The position numbers were made by a program, and so were the translations under genes. Positions 34,900 to 43,246 of a DNA stretch of 64,000 bases are shown piece by piece. The stretch's first letter is position 1. Each line of letters opens with the position of its first letter. The stretch comes from NORP110 sp051251595 (GTDB lineage Bacteria > Pseudomonadota > Alphaproteobacteria > Rhodobacterales > Rhodobacteraceae), in assembly GCA_051251595.1 (NCBI GenBank), contig JBPOFA010000013.1:1-64000 (forward strand), given 5' to 3'. Below the pieces are notes generated by a model that saw only the letters and a list, made by a program, of their open reading frames with translations, was not told the origin of the DNA and did not search any database.

Positions 34900-35793
34900 A
34901 TGCTTGATAAGCTGAAAAGTATTGCGGTTTTTGCGACGGTCGTAGATCAGACCTCGTTTCGCGCAGCGGCACTCACCCTGGGCATTGCGCCATCAAGGGT
35001 GAGCGAGATTGTCTCACGGCTCGAAACAGAGCTTGGGGTGACATTGCTGTACCGGACCACGCGTCAGATTTCGCTGACCCATGAAGGCCGTTTGCTGCAT
35101 GAAAAAGCCAAAGACATGTTGGCGGCCGCTGAATTGGGGTTGGATGCAATCAATCCGCTGTCTAAGGAACCGACGGGCTCGCTGCGGATATCTGCGCCTG
35201 CTTTCATCGCCCAAACACATTTGATGGGGCGTTTTGCGGAGTTTGCAAAAGCCTACCCCCGCGTGGACGTAAATTTCCATTTCTCAGACCACCGGTCCGA
35301 TTTGATCAAGGATGGGTTTGATGTGGTGATCAGGGCTGGTTGGCTGGAAGACAGCGAATTGATGTCGCGCAGCATCGGACATACCGATCGCGTTCTGGTC
35401 GCCAGCCCCGCCTATTTCGCGGCGAGGCGTGCCCCCAAAACGCCAGCTGATCTAGAAGATTGGGACTGGATCAGATTCGCCATGCGCCCCGATCATATGG
35501 ATCTGACATCACCAAAAGGGAAAGTCGTTTCTGTGATTGGAACGTCATCCGTCACGGTGAATTCTGCCGTAGCCCTCTATGAATTCGCAACGAGCGGCCT
35601 TGGCGTCACCGCCATCCCCGAACACCTTGCGCGGCGCGGTTTTGATCGCGGCGATCTGGTGCAGGTTCTCCCACAGTGGAAGCTGCAACCATTGGGTCTT
35701 TTTGCCGTGTGGCCCAAACAATCGCGCAGAGAAAACTTAACAACCATTTTTGTGCGCCTTCTTGCAGGTGAGACGGTGTCATCGGGTCAATAG
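34900..35793 (+). CDS. LysR-family transcriptional regulator
   Basis: A 297-residue regulator. The N-terminal wHTH begins LDKLKSIAVFATVVDQTSF with recognition helix GIAPSRVSEIVSRLE, and the effector-binding domain follows (residues 90-290) with GSLRISAPAFIAQ and a YEFATSGLGVTAIPEHLA end. The pattern is close to the CrgA/AaeR-like group. ATG 34900 is preceded by GAGG at 7 nt. It is divergent from the SnoaL/DUF5519/CDGSH cluster, which it probably controls. Confidence 0.85.
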   Translation: MLDKLKSIAVFATVVDQTSFRAAALTLGIAPSRVSEIVSRLETELGVTLLYRTTRQISLTHEGRLLHEKAKDMLAAAELGLDAINPLSKEPTGSLRISAPAFIAQTHLMGRFAEFAKAYPRVDVNFHFSDHRSDLIKDGFDVVIRAGWLEDSELMSRSIGHTDRVLVASPAYFAARRAPKTPADLEDWDWIRFAMRPDHMDLTSPKGKVVSVIGTSSVTVNSAVALYEFATSGLGVTAIPEHLARRGFDRGDLVQVLPQWKLQPLGLFAVWPKQSRRENLTTIFVRLLAGETVSSGQ

Positions 35794-36018
35794 GCAGCCG
35801 AACTGCGGTTTGGGTTATGGTGTTCGCGGGCGGGAAATTTGCTGGAACCGGACATTGGCGAAGATGCGGCGAAATGGGGCATTGTCCCGCCAACTACCAG
35901 TTCGCCACTCGTTTGAGTTAGCTGCCGCATCGAAAGTCCGGTCTCACGGGCCGCGCCGCAGCATAAGTGTCCGCGAACGAATGGCAGGTTTGGGCCGCCT
36001 TTGACTGCGCCCCTGCGT
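35794..36018. other. non-coding stretch with dispersed repeat
   Basis: This is the left part of a 730-bp gap between the lysR gene and the DUF2182 gene. I see no credible ORF in it, only one copy of the dispersed 18-bp motif (35979-35996) preceded by GTGTCCGC. The rest of the gap holds the dead tyrosine recombinase and a possible outer-membrane protein tail. Confidence 0.5.
35979..35996 (+). repeat. dispersed 18-bp intergenic motif, copy 2
   Basis: GAATGGCAGGTTTGGGCC, same family as the copies at 31044, 38950, 48973 and 49041. A partial copy (CGAATGGCAGGT) is also visible near 36334. Confidence 0.5.
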
Positions 36019-36308
36019 TTTAGATTTCGATGGCTTCACCAATTGCCAAGGCATCCTCAAGTTCAACACCAAGATGCCTCACCGTGCTGTCCATCTTTGT
36101 ATGCCAAGCAGAAGTTGAACCGCCCTCAAGTTGCCAGTCTTCTTGTAGATCTGGGTGACTTTCGTACGTCACATCGAATGTGTACCGTATGCACTGGCTT
36201 CCAATCCGATCGATGTTACCCAGTCCCTAACAATTCGCGCATATTGGAGTGTCGAAATGTGAAGGCGTTCATGAAAGCGACCTGGCCAAAGATACTCTGA
36301 TCCGGCCA
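36019..36308 (-). pseudogene. tyrosine recombinase/integrase remnant
   Basis: The minus strand encodes the catalytic C-terminus of a phage-type integrase: GSEYLWPGRFHERLHIST, then QYARIVRDWVTSIGLEASAY, GTHSM, a TGA, RTKVTQIYKKTGNLRAVQ, LLLG, then (after a 1-base deletion) HTKMDSTVRHLGVELEDALA. The stop replaces the second catalytic arginine (HxxR), and the nucleophilic tyrosine expected in TVRYLG is histidine. It is thus inactive by three independent lesions. The N-terminal half is absent. Confidence 0.85.
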
Positions 36309-36389
36309 TTGTTCCATGCGGGGCGAAGTGCTCGAATGGCAGGTAAGTTTGGTGTTTCTATGACTGATCCTTCGATCCTCCGCGCCTTC

Positions 36390-36434
36390 TCAGAACGACA
36401 GCCCGACGTTGACCGAGGTGAGATACCTTGGATT
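36390..36434 (-). pseudogene. possible C-terminal beta-strand of an outer-membrane protein
   Basis: NPRYLTSVNVGLSF followed by TGA resembles the last strand of a beta-barrel protein, which characteristically ends in Phe. No further barrel sequence is seen upstream before the DUF2182 gene. This is a very short fragment and may be chance. Confidence 0.25.
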
Positions 36435-36523
36435 GCTACGTTGCCTCCGAAGGCGGCATCGAGCCCATTTTGGGCATTTGGTCGAGTTTGTTGAAGGTCG
36501 GAACTTCCGAAGAGTATCTATGC

Positions 36524-37267
36524 CTAGCCAACAACGAGTAACCCGCCCCAAAGGACTAGTGCAGTTCCTCCTATGCGGACCAATTGATCGCCATAGGGCA
36601 GTGTTTTTTCCACGATTACAGCGGCGGTGATCAGAGAAATTGCCGCAAGGTTCATAACCCCGAAAACGAACAAGAGCGCCATAAGCGCCCAGCAGCAGCC
36701 GAGACAAAAGGCGCCATGGCTGAGGCCCATTTGGAACGCGCCTGAAGTGCCCTCGCGCCAATGGCTGGTGAAAAAGCCCGCCGGTGTGCGGCAAGTTTTG
36801 AGGCAGATGTGCTTCAGCGGTGTCCATTGCGAAAGACCAATCAGGATCAATAGCACGCCGGCGGCGGTTCGGTCCTTGATGACCAGCATATGACTCAGCA
36901 CGCCGCTGGATTGCAGGCCCCATTGCGCCGCCGCGGCAGCGATGCTGAACAGGCTCCAGATCACGAGATAGGCCGCAACAAAGGCCCAAGCTCTATGCGC
37001 CTGCCCCTTCCGAGCAACGATCCGTTCGAAGGACCGCACCATCGGCCAAACCGAGGGCAGCATCATTGCGGCCATCATCACGGCCCACATACCCCAGACA
37101 AAGAACACTTGCGTGATGTTCCAGCCGCTGTGCATAGGCATCATGAATTTTACGACGGGCTGGTCCATGTTTTTTGTCGACCAAATGACCAGTGCCCATA
37201 AAAGAGCCGTGAAAGCCGCCAGTTGGAATGCAAGAAAGCCGGAACGTGTCATGGTGGCGGCGCTCAT
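36524..37267 (-). CDS. DUF2182 integral membrane protein
   Basis: A 247-residue polytopic protein with about six to seven helices, matching DUF2182 (predicted metal-binding membrane proteins): WGMWAVMMAAMMLPSVWPM near residue 60, LILIGLSQWTPLKHICLKTC with the paired cysteines near 150, and SHGAFCLGCCWALMALLF near 185. Function is unknown. It starts by ATGA overlap with the DUF1326 gene, its usual partner. Confidence 0.82.
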   Translation of the reverse strand: MSAATMTRSGFLAFQLAAFTALLWALVIWSTKNMDQPVVKFMMPMHSGWNITQVFFVWGMWAVMMAAMMLPSVWPMVRSFERIVARKGQAHRAWAFVAAYLVIWSLFSIAAAAAQWGLQSSGVLSHMLVIKDRTAAGVLLILIGLSQWTPLKHICLKTCRTPAGFFTSHWREGTSGAFQMGLSHGAFCLGCCWALMALLFVFGVMNLAAISLITAAVIVEKTLPYGDQLVRIGGTALVLWGGLLVVG

Positions 37268-37890
37268 GACCAGTAGGCGAAATCGGTGGAAAAACCGCAA
37301 CGCTCTTTATAGTCCCAGTCCAGCGGCCCGTCCTTGATATGAAGGCTCGAGACACTTTCCTTTCCCGGGTGGTCGTGGCCCGGGATGCCGCAGGACACCG
37401 TGCCGTCGAAATCGACATATTCCTCGACACGCACGGCGCCGATCCCTCCTATTGCGATGGTCTCATGTCCCTTGCTGTGGTCGAGCGCGATCCTGGCCCG
37501 CTTGAGGCCCAGGACTTTGGAAATATTGCCGGTAAACAGGATGTTACCGCCCGCATGGCCCTGGAAGATTTCGCCCAAAGCATCCATCTGCGCGTCGGAT
37601 GCGGCCTCTTCCACATAGATGAACACGCTCCAAGGGCTGCCGTCCTCGGCATCGTCGTAAGTGCCCGCCATGCAGACATCAAGACCCGACAGGTCCGTCT
37701 CCCCCGCATGGCCTTTCAGGATTGCCCAGGACAAGATAAAGTCGCAATTACCGTAGGTTGACAGCCCGCCTTCCATTTTGTTCTGCCGCCTGCAAGGGCA
37801 AATCGCGTCACAGTTGCAGGCCTCGTAATAGCTTCCTTCGATCCGGTATCGGCTAATGTTTGGCATGGGGTTTCTATCCTTTTCGGTCAT
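37264..37890 (-). CDS. DUF1326 family protein
   Basis: A 208-residue soluble protein with the family's N-terminal cysteine motif YYEACNCDAICPC (about residues 21-33), a Gly-rich GNCDFILSWAI strand, and a central DGSPWSVFIYVEE. DUF1326/DUF2182 pairs recur in alphaproteobacteria, and a redox- or metal-related role is guessed from the cysteines. AGGA lies 5 nt before ATG 37890. It is divergent from the HxlR regulator 132 bp away. Confidence 0.82.
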   Translation of the reverse strand: MTEKDRNPMPNISRYRIEGSYYEACNCDAICPCRRQNKMEGGLSTYGNCDFILSWAILKGHAGETDLSGLDVCMAGTYDDAEDGSPWSVFIYVEEAASDAQMDALGEIFQGHAGGNILFTGNISKVLGLKRARIALDHSKGHETIAIGGIGAVRVEEYVDFDGTVSCGIPGHDHPGKESVSSLHIKDGPLDWDYKERCGFSTDFAYWS

Positions 37891-37961
37891 GTCGTTCCTG
37901 TTAGGTCGACTGTCGCATCATGGCGGATTACCAATCCAGTTCAGCGATTGCAGTAAACACG

Positions 37962-37976
37962 CTTCAGTTTTTGAAG
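37962..37976. promoter_or_regulatory. short inverted repeat in the DUF1326/hxlR divergent promoter
   Basis: CTTCA-GTTTT-TGAAG (37962-37976) is a 5-bp inverted repeat between the divergent starts and a candidate HxlR operator. The arms are short, so chance is possible. Confidence 0.35.
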
Positions 37977-38022
37977 TAGATTGGCGGCCTGCGCGCGTGC
38001 ATAGAGAGGCGGGAGGCAAGCG

Positions 38023-38742
38023 ATGTCCGAAGCGAAATATCCGAAATTCTGCCCTGTCGCGATGGCGGCAAGTATGCTGGAACCGCGCTGGACCATGCTG
38101 GTTCTATGCGAAATGTGGTCAGGCTCGACCCGGTTCAGCGAGATACAGCGTGGCGTGCCGGGCATGTCGCCGGGGCTTTTGACAAAACGCCTGCGCGAGA
38201 TGGAGGCCAGCGGTCTGATCCGGCGTGGCGACACGGCGGCGGGAGCTCATCGCGAGTATTTTACGACACAGGTCGCCGACGAGCTCGAGCCCCTGATCCG
38301 CGGGCTAGGCGAATGGGCGCACCGCAACATAGACAGCGATGTGTCGCTGCAATGTCTGGATGCCAGAATGCTGATGTGGAACGTGCGGCGCAAGATCGAC
38401 CAGCTTGAACTGCCGCGCCGCAAGAGCGTGATTCAGATCATCCTGAAAGACCCTCCACAGGGTGAAGCGCAATACTGGCTGGTCTCCAAACCGGGGGAGG
38501 AAACGGACCTTTGTTTCACGGACCCGAAATTCGACGTCGATCTTTATATCGATGCGGACCTGCGCGCCTTTACCTCGGCCTGGATGGGACATTCTTCTTT
38601 CCAAACGGAAATCGCCGCCGAGCGTATCACGCTGTCGGGTCATGAACTGTTAGGCCGAACGCTGACGAAATGGCTGGTACGCAGCAGCTTTGCGGACAAA
38701 AACACGGATCGTTCGACTGATCAAAACCTTGCGCTCCTGTAG
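38023..38742 (+). CDS. HxlR-type regulator with C-terminal sterol-carrier-like domain
   Basis: A 239-residue regulator. The HxlR wHTH spans residues 8-100 (KFCPVAMAASMLEPRWTMLV, then TRFSEIQRGVPGMSPGLLTK). The rest (VIQIILKDPPQGEAQYWLVS, DVDLYIDADLRAFTSAWMG) resembles an SCP2-type ligand-binding domain. A cysteine in KFCPVA sits where redox-sensing HxlR proteins carry theirs. GGGAGGC precedes the ATG. It probably controls the divergent DUF1326/DUF2182 pair. Confidence 0.82.
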   Translation: MSEAKYPKFCPVAMAASMLEPRWTMLVLCEMWSGSTRFSEIQRGVPGMSPGLLTKRLREMEASGLIRRGDTAAGAHREYFTTQVADELEPLIRGLGEWAHRNIDSDVSLQCLDARMLMWNVRRKIDQLELPRRKSVIQIILKDPPQGEAQYWLVSKPGEETDLCFTDPKFDVDLYIDADLRAFTSAWMGHSSFQTEIAAERITLSGHELLGRTLTKWLVRSSFADKNTDRSTDQNLALL

Positions 38743-39121
38743 GTTGGTTTGCGCGCATCAACAGAAGGCAATTTTGGTGCGCACCGATTGCATCGGAAAA
38801 TCCGCAATTTCGGTGTGCGTCTCTTGAAAGCTGACACTGTTGGAAAGACGGCTTCTTCCGCATAGCTGTTCTTTGCTATCGCTTCGATCGCGCAATAGCA
38901 GCGAATGTCCGGATTGATGGGCCGCAGCGCAGAATGGTTTTGGCCTGCTGAACGGCTGCTATGGGCCGTTCTCACCGCAGCACTTCATTGCCGTTGGCCA
39001 TCTTGGGGCGATACTTGGAACGGTCGAATTGTGCGCATTCTCGTCTAGTTTTGTCGGGCAACGGATTGTGGATCTTTACAGAGATCTAAGGCCAGAAAAT
39101 CTAGGTGCGTTGTGCAAAGCA
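38743..39121. other. 379-bp non-coding gap
   Basis: No credible gene on either strand. It contains one dispersed 18-bp motif (38950-38967) with AATGTCCG 39 bp upstream (38904-38911), and an imperfect direct repeat CAATTTTGGTGCGCACC/CAATTTCGGTGTGCGTC near 38769-38822. It looks like accumulated intergenic filler. Confidence 0.5.
38950..38967 (+). repeat. dispersed 18-bp intergenic motif, copy 3
   Basis: GAACGGCTGCTATGGGCC, same family and orientation as the copies at 31044, 35979, 48973 and 49041. Confidence 0.5.
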
Positions 39122-40918
39122 TCACGGCTCCAGGGAAGAAAGGTAAGTCTTCCAGCTTTTCATCCTTGTGATATCTATGGCATCTAGCGTTTCCAGAGAT
39201 TCACAAAGGAATCCCTGCACAGCGGTCCCATCACTCAGATCGATTGTTCCAATTCCAAGCGGTGCAGGAATGCCAGCTAAGAAACTGCCGACGTGCTCAA
39301 TGGGCAAGGACCAAATTTCCAACTCGATTTCTGCGCCTGAACCGGGCAGTCCACGCGTTAATCCGGGCCGCGCGGGGGGACCACCTGCAAGCGCATAAAA
39401 GCTATAGGCGTCGCTGGTGGTGGTTTCTTTTACTAAGGTTCCGCCGCGTTCGGTTAGCTGATGGTTCAACGGCAATCCAGACATGTGCGCGCCGCAAACA
39501 GCGATTTTGAACCCCTCGACCTCTGGCGTAGCTGAAGGGGCTGGTGCCACAAAGGGCCAATCGGTGGCTCCAAGATTGCGTGTGCCCGCGGCCTCAAGTG
39601 TCAGGGCAAGTTCGGCGATCTCGGCATCTTGTCCGGCTTTCGCAAGCAGGGTCACGCTGCCGGGGCGGCCGTCGACACGCGCAGGCGTTGGCACTGCAAT
39701 GCCGCACATATCCAGCAGGTTTACGAAGTTGGTATAGGTGCCAAAGTTGGAATTCGGGGTGACAGGATCGGCCTCAAGCTCGGCCACGGTGTGGAAGGTC
39801 GGAATCGTCGGCACGCAGAGCATATCGACGCCGGCCAGCGATGGCTCGGCGGCGCGCGCAAGCTCTTTTAGGCGGTAAATCCCTCGAAAGGCGTCCGCGG
39901 CTGACAGCTGTTCTGCCTTGCCGATGATCAGGCGAGTAACCGGCAAAATCGCGTTGGGGTCGGATTTCAAAAGATCTTCGATCACGGTATAACGCTCAGC
40001 CACCCATGCGCCTTCGTACAGCATATGGGCCACGTCATAGAGCGGCGTGAAGTCGATTTCGAGGATCTCGGCCCCACTGGCGCGCAGTAGATCGACCGCG
40101 TCCTGAAACGACGCTTTCTGCACGTCATCGCCCAGAAACTTAATGCTGTCGGGGCTCGGGATGCCAATGGTCAGAGGGGCCGCGCGTTTCACTAAATCAG
40201 GGGCGTTGATGGGACGCGCAAAGGCATCTTTGGGGTCATAGGCGCAGCAAACTTGATAAGCCGCATAGGCATCCGACACGGTCATCCCAAAGATCGAGAT
40301 TGTATCGATAGACCGGCACGCGGGCACAACGCCAGTGGCAGACAGCGCCCCAAGCGTGGGTTTCAGTCCAACGATATTGTTTAGCGCAGCAGGCACGCGG
40401 CCAGATCCGGCGGTATCTGTGCCCAAGGAAAGCGTCACGATGCCATGGCCCACTGCCACCCCTGAGCCGCCGGAAGAGCCGCCTGGTACGATCTCGGGGT
40501 CGATGGAATTTAGCGGAGCGCCATAGGGGGTGCGCACGCCAACAAGGCCGGTTGCGAACTGATCTAGATTGGTCTTCCCGATGAAAATCGCACCCGCCGC
40601 GCGCAGTTGGGCGACCACAAAGGCGTCCTCGGACGGCGTATAGGCATAGGCGGGGCAAGCGGCAGTCGTCTCGTAGCCTGCAACGTCGATATTGTCCTTC
40701 ACCACAAAGGGCACACCCCAAAGCGGCTTGGTTGGGTCAAAGGCCCCAAGGGCATTCGCCTCTGCGATGGCTTCTGCTTCGGTCGGCATGGCCAAGAAGA
40801 TGCCTGGATCATTCACTTTTGCAATGCGGGCAAAAACCTGTGCGACGATATCTGCAGCCGTGACCCCGCGTGCATAGGCGTCGTGCAGGTCGGGGATGGT
40901 CATTTTGATGTCGGACAT
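39122..40918 (-). CDS. atzF: allophanate hydrolase
   Basis: Hydrolyses allophanate to CO2 and ammonia. The N-terminal amidase-signature domain has the catalytic lysine in VPFVVKDNIDVAG near residue 73 and the Ser-cisSer-Ser segment PGGSSGGSGVAVGHG near 147-160. The C-terminal allophanate hydrolase domain (about residues 460-598) shows AVCGAHMSGLPLNHQL and PGLTRGLPGSGAEIELEIW. Length 598 matches AtzF-type enzymes. It is divergent from a LysR gene, with a 25-bp palindrome between them. The BiuH-like hydrolase across the cluster would supply its substrate. Confidence 0.92.
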   Translation of the reverse strand: MSDIKMTIPDLHDAYARGVTAADIVAQVFARIAKVNDPGIFLAMPTEAEAIAEANALGAFDPTKPLWGVPFVVKDNIDVAGYETTAACPAYAYTPSEDAFVVAQLRAAGAIFIGKTNLDQFATGLVGVRTPYGAPLNSIDPEIVPGGSSGGSGVAVGHGIVTLSLGTDTAGSGRVPAALNNIVGLKPTLGALSATGVVPACRSIDTISIFGMTVSDAYAAYQVCCAYDPKDAFARPINAPDLVKRAAPLTIGIPSPDSIKFLGDDVQKASFQDAVDLLRASGAEILEIDFTPLYDVAHMLYEGAWVAERYTVIEDLLKSDPNAILPVTRLIIGKAEQLSAADAFRGIYRLKELARAAEPSLAGVDMLCVPTIPTFHTVAELEADPVTPNSNFGTYTNFVNLLDMCGIAVPTPARVDGRPGSVTLLAKAGQDAEIAELALTLEAAGTRNLGATDWPFVAPAPSATPEVEGFKIAVCGAHMSGLPLNHQLTERGGTLVKETTTSDAYSFYALAGGPPARPGLTRGLPGSGAEIELEIWSLPIEHVGSFLAGIPAPLGIGTIDLSDGTAVQGFLCESLETLDAIDITRMKSWKTYLSSLEP

Positions 40919-41003
40919 AGGTCTACCTTCTTTAGTCGCATTGCGGGCCGTTTGTTAGTGGTCCCCTCTTGCAGTGCCAAATGCAAATGCTAAGAATTCA
41001 CAA

Positions 41004-41028
41004 AAGCGATGCAAAAATTGCACCGCTT
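41004..41028. promoter_or_regulatory. 25-bp palindromic operator between atzF and lysR
   Basis: AAGCGATGCAA-AAA-TTGCACCGCTT is symmetric in 10 of 11 positions per arm. Nearly the same sequence (20 of 21 bases, inverted) recurs at 41994-42014 before the ABC transporter operon. Two CAAATGC words just upstream (about 40979-40990) mirror the GCATTTG words beside the second site. It probably binds the adjacent LysR regulator. Confidence 0.72.
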
Positions 41029-41053
41029 ACAGAAGTCGACAACGGAGCACCTT

Positions 41054-41956
41054 ATGAAACACCTTCAAACCTTTCGCTATATAGAGGGCGTTGCGCGTGC
41101 AGGATCGATCCGCAAAGCGGCAGATGACATGAATATCACCGCCTCAGCGCTGAACCGTCGCATCCAACGGTTCGAGGAAGAGTTCGGCTGCGAAATATTC
41201 GAACGCCTTCCGCGTGGTGTCCGCTTGAACCCTGCGGGCGAGCTACTGATGCAGCATTTTCGCACGCAAGATAGCGATCTGCGACGGGTGCAAAGTCAGG
41301 TGGCTGATTTGTCTGGCGAACGGCGCGGTCATGTGGCTGTTGCTTGCTCTCAGGCGCTGATCCCATATTTCCTGCCCAATCAAATCGCGCGCTATAGGCG
41401 GGATCATCCGGGTGTGACCTTTTCAGTTCTGGTACGCGACCGCGAGGCGGCCGAACACGATTTAGCCACCTATAGCAGCGATCTTGCACTGGTTTTTGAG
41501 CCGGTGCATTTCGTCGATTTCGAAATCCTGATGCGGATTCCACAGATCATCCACGTGTTGATGCGTCGCGACCATCCGCTGGCGTCGCGGCCCGAGTTGC
41601 GGCTGCGCGATTGTCTGGAACATCCCCATGTCTTACCAGCGTCACAATATGGGGTGCGCTCTTTGCTAGATCAGTCCTCGTCGCAGGGCGCGCACCCTTT
41701 GCGACCGATTGTGGAAAGCGACAGCTTTGAGTTCATGCGACACTATGTACGGGATGAAGACGCGCTGGCGTTCCAAATCCCGATTGGCTTGAAAATCGCG
41801 CCCGATGGCGATGTGGTGTCACGCCCGCTTTCAACGCGCGACGTGCCTGCGGGCAATCTTTTTTTGGGGCAGATGCGAGGCCGCACATTGCCTGTCGCCT
41901 CGGCGCGGTTTGCCCAAGGACTGGCCAAAGCCATGGAAGCCTTTTCCAACCTTTAG
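41054..41956 (+). CDS. LysR-family regulator of the allophanate/biuret cluster
   Basis: A 300-residue regulator. The wHTH runs from LQTFRYIEGVARAGSIRKAA to recognition helix NITASALNRRIQRFEEEFG. The effector domain opens GHVAVACSQALIPYFLPNQI and ends with ALAFQIPIGL. ATG 41054 is preceded by GGAG. It lies between atzF and the transporter operon, and matching palindromes flank it on both sides, so it likely controls both. Confidence 0.88.
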   Translation: MKHLQTFRYIEGVARAGSIRKAADDMNITASALNRRIQRFEEEFGCEIFERLPRGVRLNPAGELLMQHFRTQDSDLRRVQSQVADLSGERRGHVAVACSQALIPYFLPNQIARYRRDHPGVTFSVLVRDREAAEHDLATYSSDLALVFEPVHFVDFEILMRIPQIIHVLMRRDHPLASRPELRLRDCLEHPHVLPASQYGVRSLLDQSSSQGAHPLRPIVESDSFEFMRHYVRDEDALAFQIPIGLKIAPDGDVVSRPLSTRDVPAGNLFLGQMRGRTLPVASARFAQGLAKAMEAFSNL

Positions 41957-41998
41957 AGCCGCATTTGTTGGGCGGTAGAGCTGCATTTGTTGGGCGGT
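41955..41998 (+). repeat. two tandem 22-bp direct repeats
   Basis: AGAGCCGCATTTGTTGGGCG followed by GT (41955-41976) is repeated at 41977-41998 with a single C-to-T change. The array starts at the lysR stop and runs into the palindrome at 41994, so it may be part of the operon's control region. Confidence 0.8.
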
Positions 41999-42014
41999 GC
42001 ATTTTTTGCATCGC
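41994..42014. promoter_or_regulatory. palindromic operator upstream of the BMP-type ABC transporter operon
   Basis: GCGGTGCA-TTTTT-TGCATCGC (7 of 8 symmetric positions) lies 111 bp before the substrate-binding protein gene. Its reverse complement matches the atzF/lysR palindrome at 20 of 21 positions. Confidence 0.7.
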
Positions 42015-42124
42015 TTTGACGAAATTATAGCAGACGTCAACAGCGCTCGAATTCATTAACCTCCGAGTCGACGAAACTCTGTGCGTGTCGACATCGGTAC
42101 GCCGCCTGCTTTTGGAGCGAAACC

Positions 42125-43246
42125 ATGACCACTCTCAAACCTCTTAACCGTCGAAGCTTTTTGGGCACATCCGCCGCGGCCCTTGGGGCGGCAGCACTGG
42201 GAGGCATCGCACGCCCCGCAATGGCTGCGGGCGACTTGACCGTCGGCTTTATCTACGTAGGCCCGAAAGACGACTTCGGCTACAACCAGTCCCACGCGGA
42301 AGGTGCCGCAGCCGTGAAAGCGATGGCAGGTGTCACAGTTCTTGAAGAAGAAAACGTGCCCGAAAGCCAAGACGTTCAGAACACGATGGAGTCGATGATC
42401 AACTTCGATGGTGCATCGCTGTTGTTCCCAACCTCGTTTGGCTACTTCAACCCGCATATTCTAGAGCTTGCCCCCAAATACGAAGATGTGCGCTTTGAGC
42501 ATTGCGGCGGTTTGTGGTCAGAGGGCAACCCCACCAATGCCGGGTCGTATTTCGGCTATATTGGCATGGGCCAGTTCCTGAACGGTGTGGCCGCGGGCCA
42601 CGCCAGCAAAACCAAGAAAATCGGCTTTGTAGCGGCCAAGCCCATCCCGCAGGTTCTGAACAACATCAACTCGTTCCTTCTTGGGGCACGCTCTGTTGAT
42701 CCCACAATTACTTGTCAGGTGATCTTCACTGGCGAATGGTCCCTGGCCGTAAAAGAAGCTGAGGCGACAAACGCACTGGCCGATCAGGGGTGCGACGTCA
42801 TCACCTGCCACGTGGACGGCCCGAAAGTGGTCTGCGAAACTTCCGTGGCGCGCGGCGCATATTTCTGCGGCTATCACGCCGATCAGACTCCGCTTGCTGG
42901 CGATATGTACCTGACCGGGGCCGAGTGGAACTGGGCCAGCGTCTATACCGATATGGTGTCGAAAACACTGGCAGGCGAGCCGATTGACAACTTCGTACGC
43001 GGTGGCCTTGCAGATGGTTTCATCAAGATGAGCCCCCTTGGCCCCGCCGTGTCCGACGCCGGTCGCGCGCAGTTCGAAGCCACCAAGGCCGAGATCATCG
43101 CCGGAGGCTTTGCCGCCATCAAAGGCCCGCTGAAAGACAACAAAGGCAATGTGATTGCAGCCGAGGGGCAGTCCTTTGTCGAAACAGATGTTGCGCTGGA
43201 AAGCATGGACTATCTGGTCGAAGGCGTTCTGGGATCGACCAGCTAA
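42125..43246 (+). CDS. BMP-family ABC transporter substrate-binding protein
   Basis: A 373-residue periplasmic binding protein with a Tat-type signal (NRRSFLGTSAAALGAAALGG, ending PAMAAGD). The mature chain follows the Bmp/Med/PnrA fold: VGFIYVGPKDDFGYNQSHAEG, DGASLLFPTSFGYF, and TCHVDGPKVVCETSVARGAY. Relatives bind nucleosides, but here the neighbours hydrolyse amides of the biuret/allophanate type, so a small N-rich ligand is inferred. GGAG lies 7 nt before ATG 42125. Confidence 0.88.
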   Translation: MTTLKPLNRRSFLGTSAAALGAAALGGIARPAMAAGDLTVGFIYVGPKDDFGYNQSHAEGAAAVKAMAGVTVLEEENVPESQDVQNTMESMINFDGASLLFPTSFGYFNPHILELAPKYEDVRFEHCGGLWSEGNPTNAGSYFGYIGMGQFLNGVAAGHASKTKKIGFVAAKPIPQVLNNINSFLLGARSVDPTITCQVIFTGEWSLAVKEAEATNALADQGCDVITCHVDGPKVVCETSVARGAYFCGYHADQTPLAGDMYLTGAEWNWASVYTDMVSKTLAGEPIDNFVRGGLADGFIKMSPLGPAVSDAGRAQFEATKAEIIAGGFAAIKGPLKDNKGNVIAAEGQSFVETDVALESMDYLVEGVLGSTS

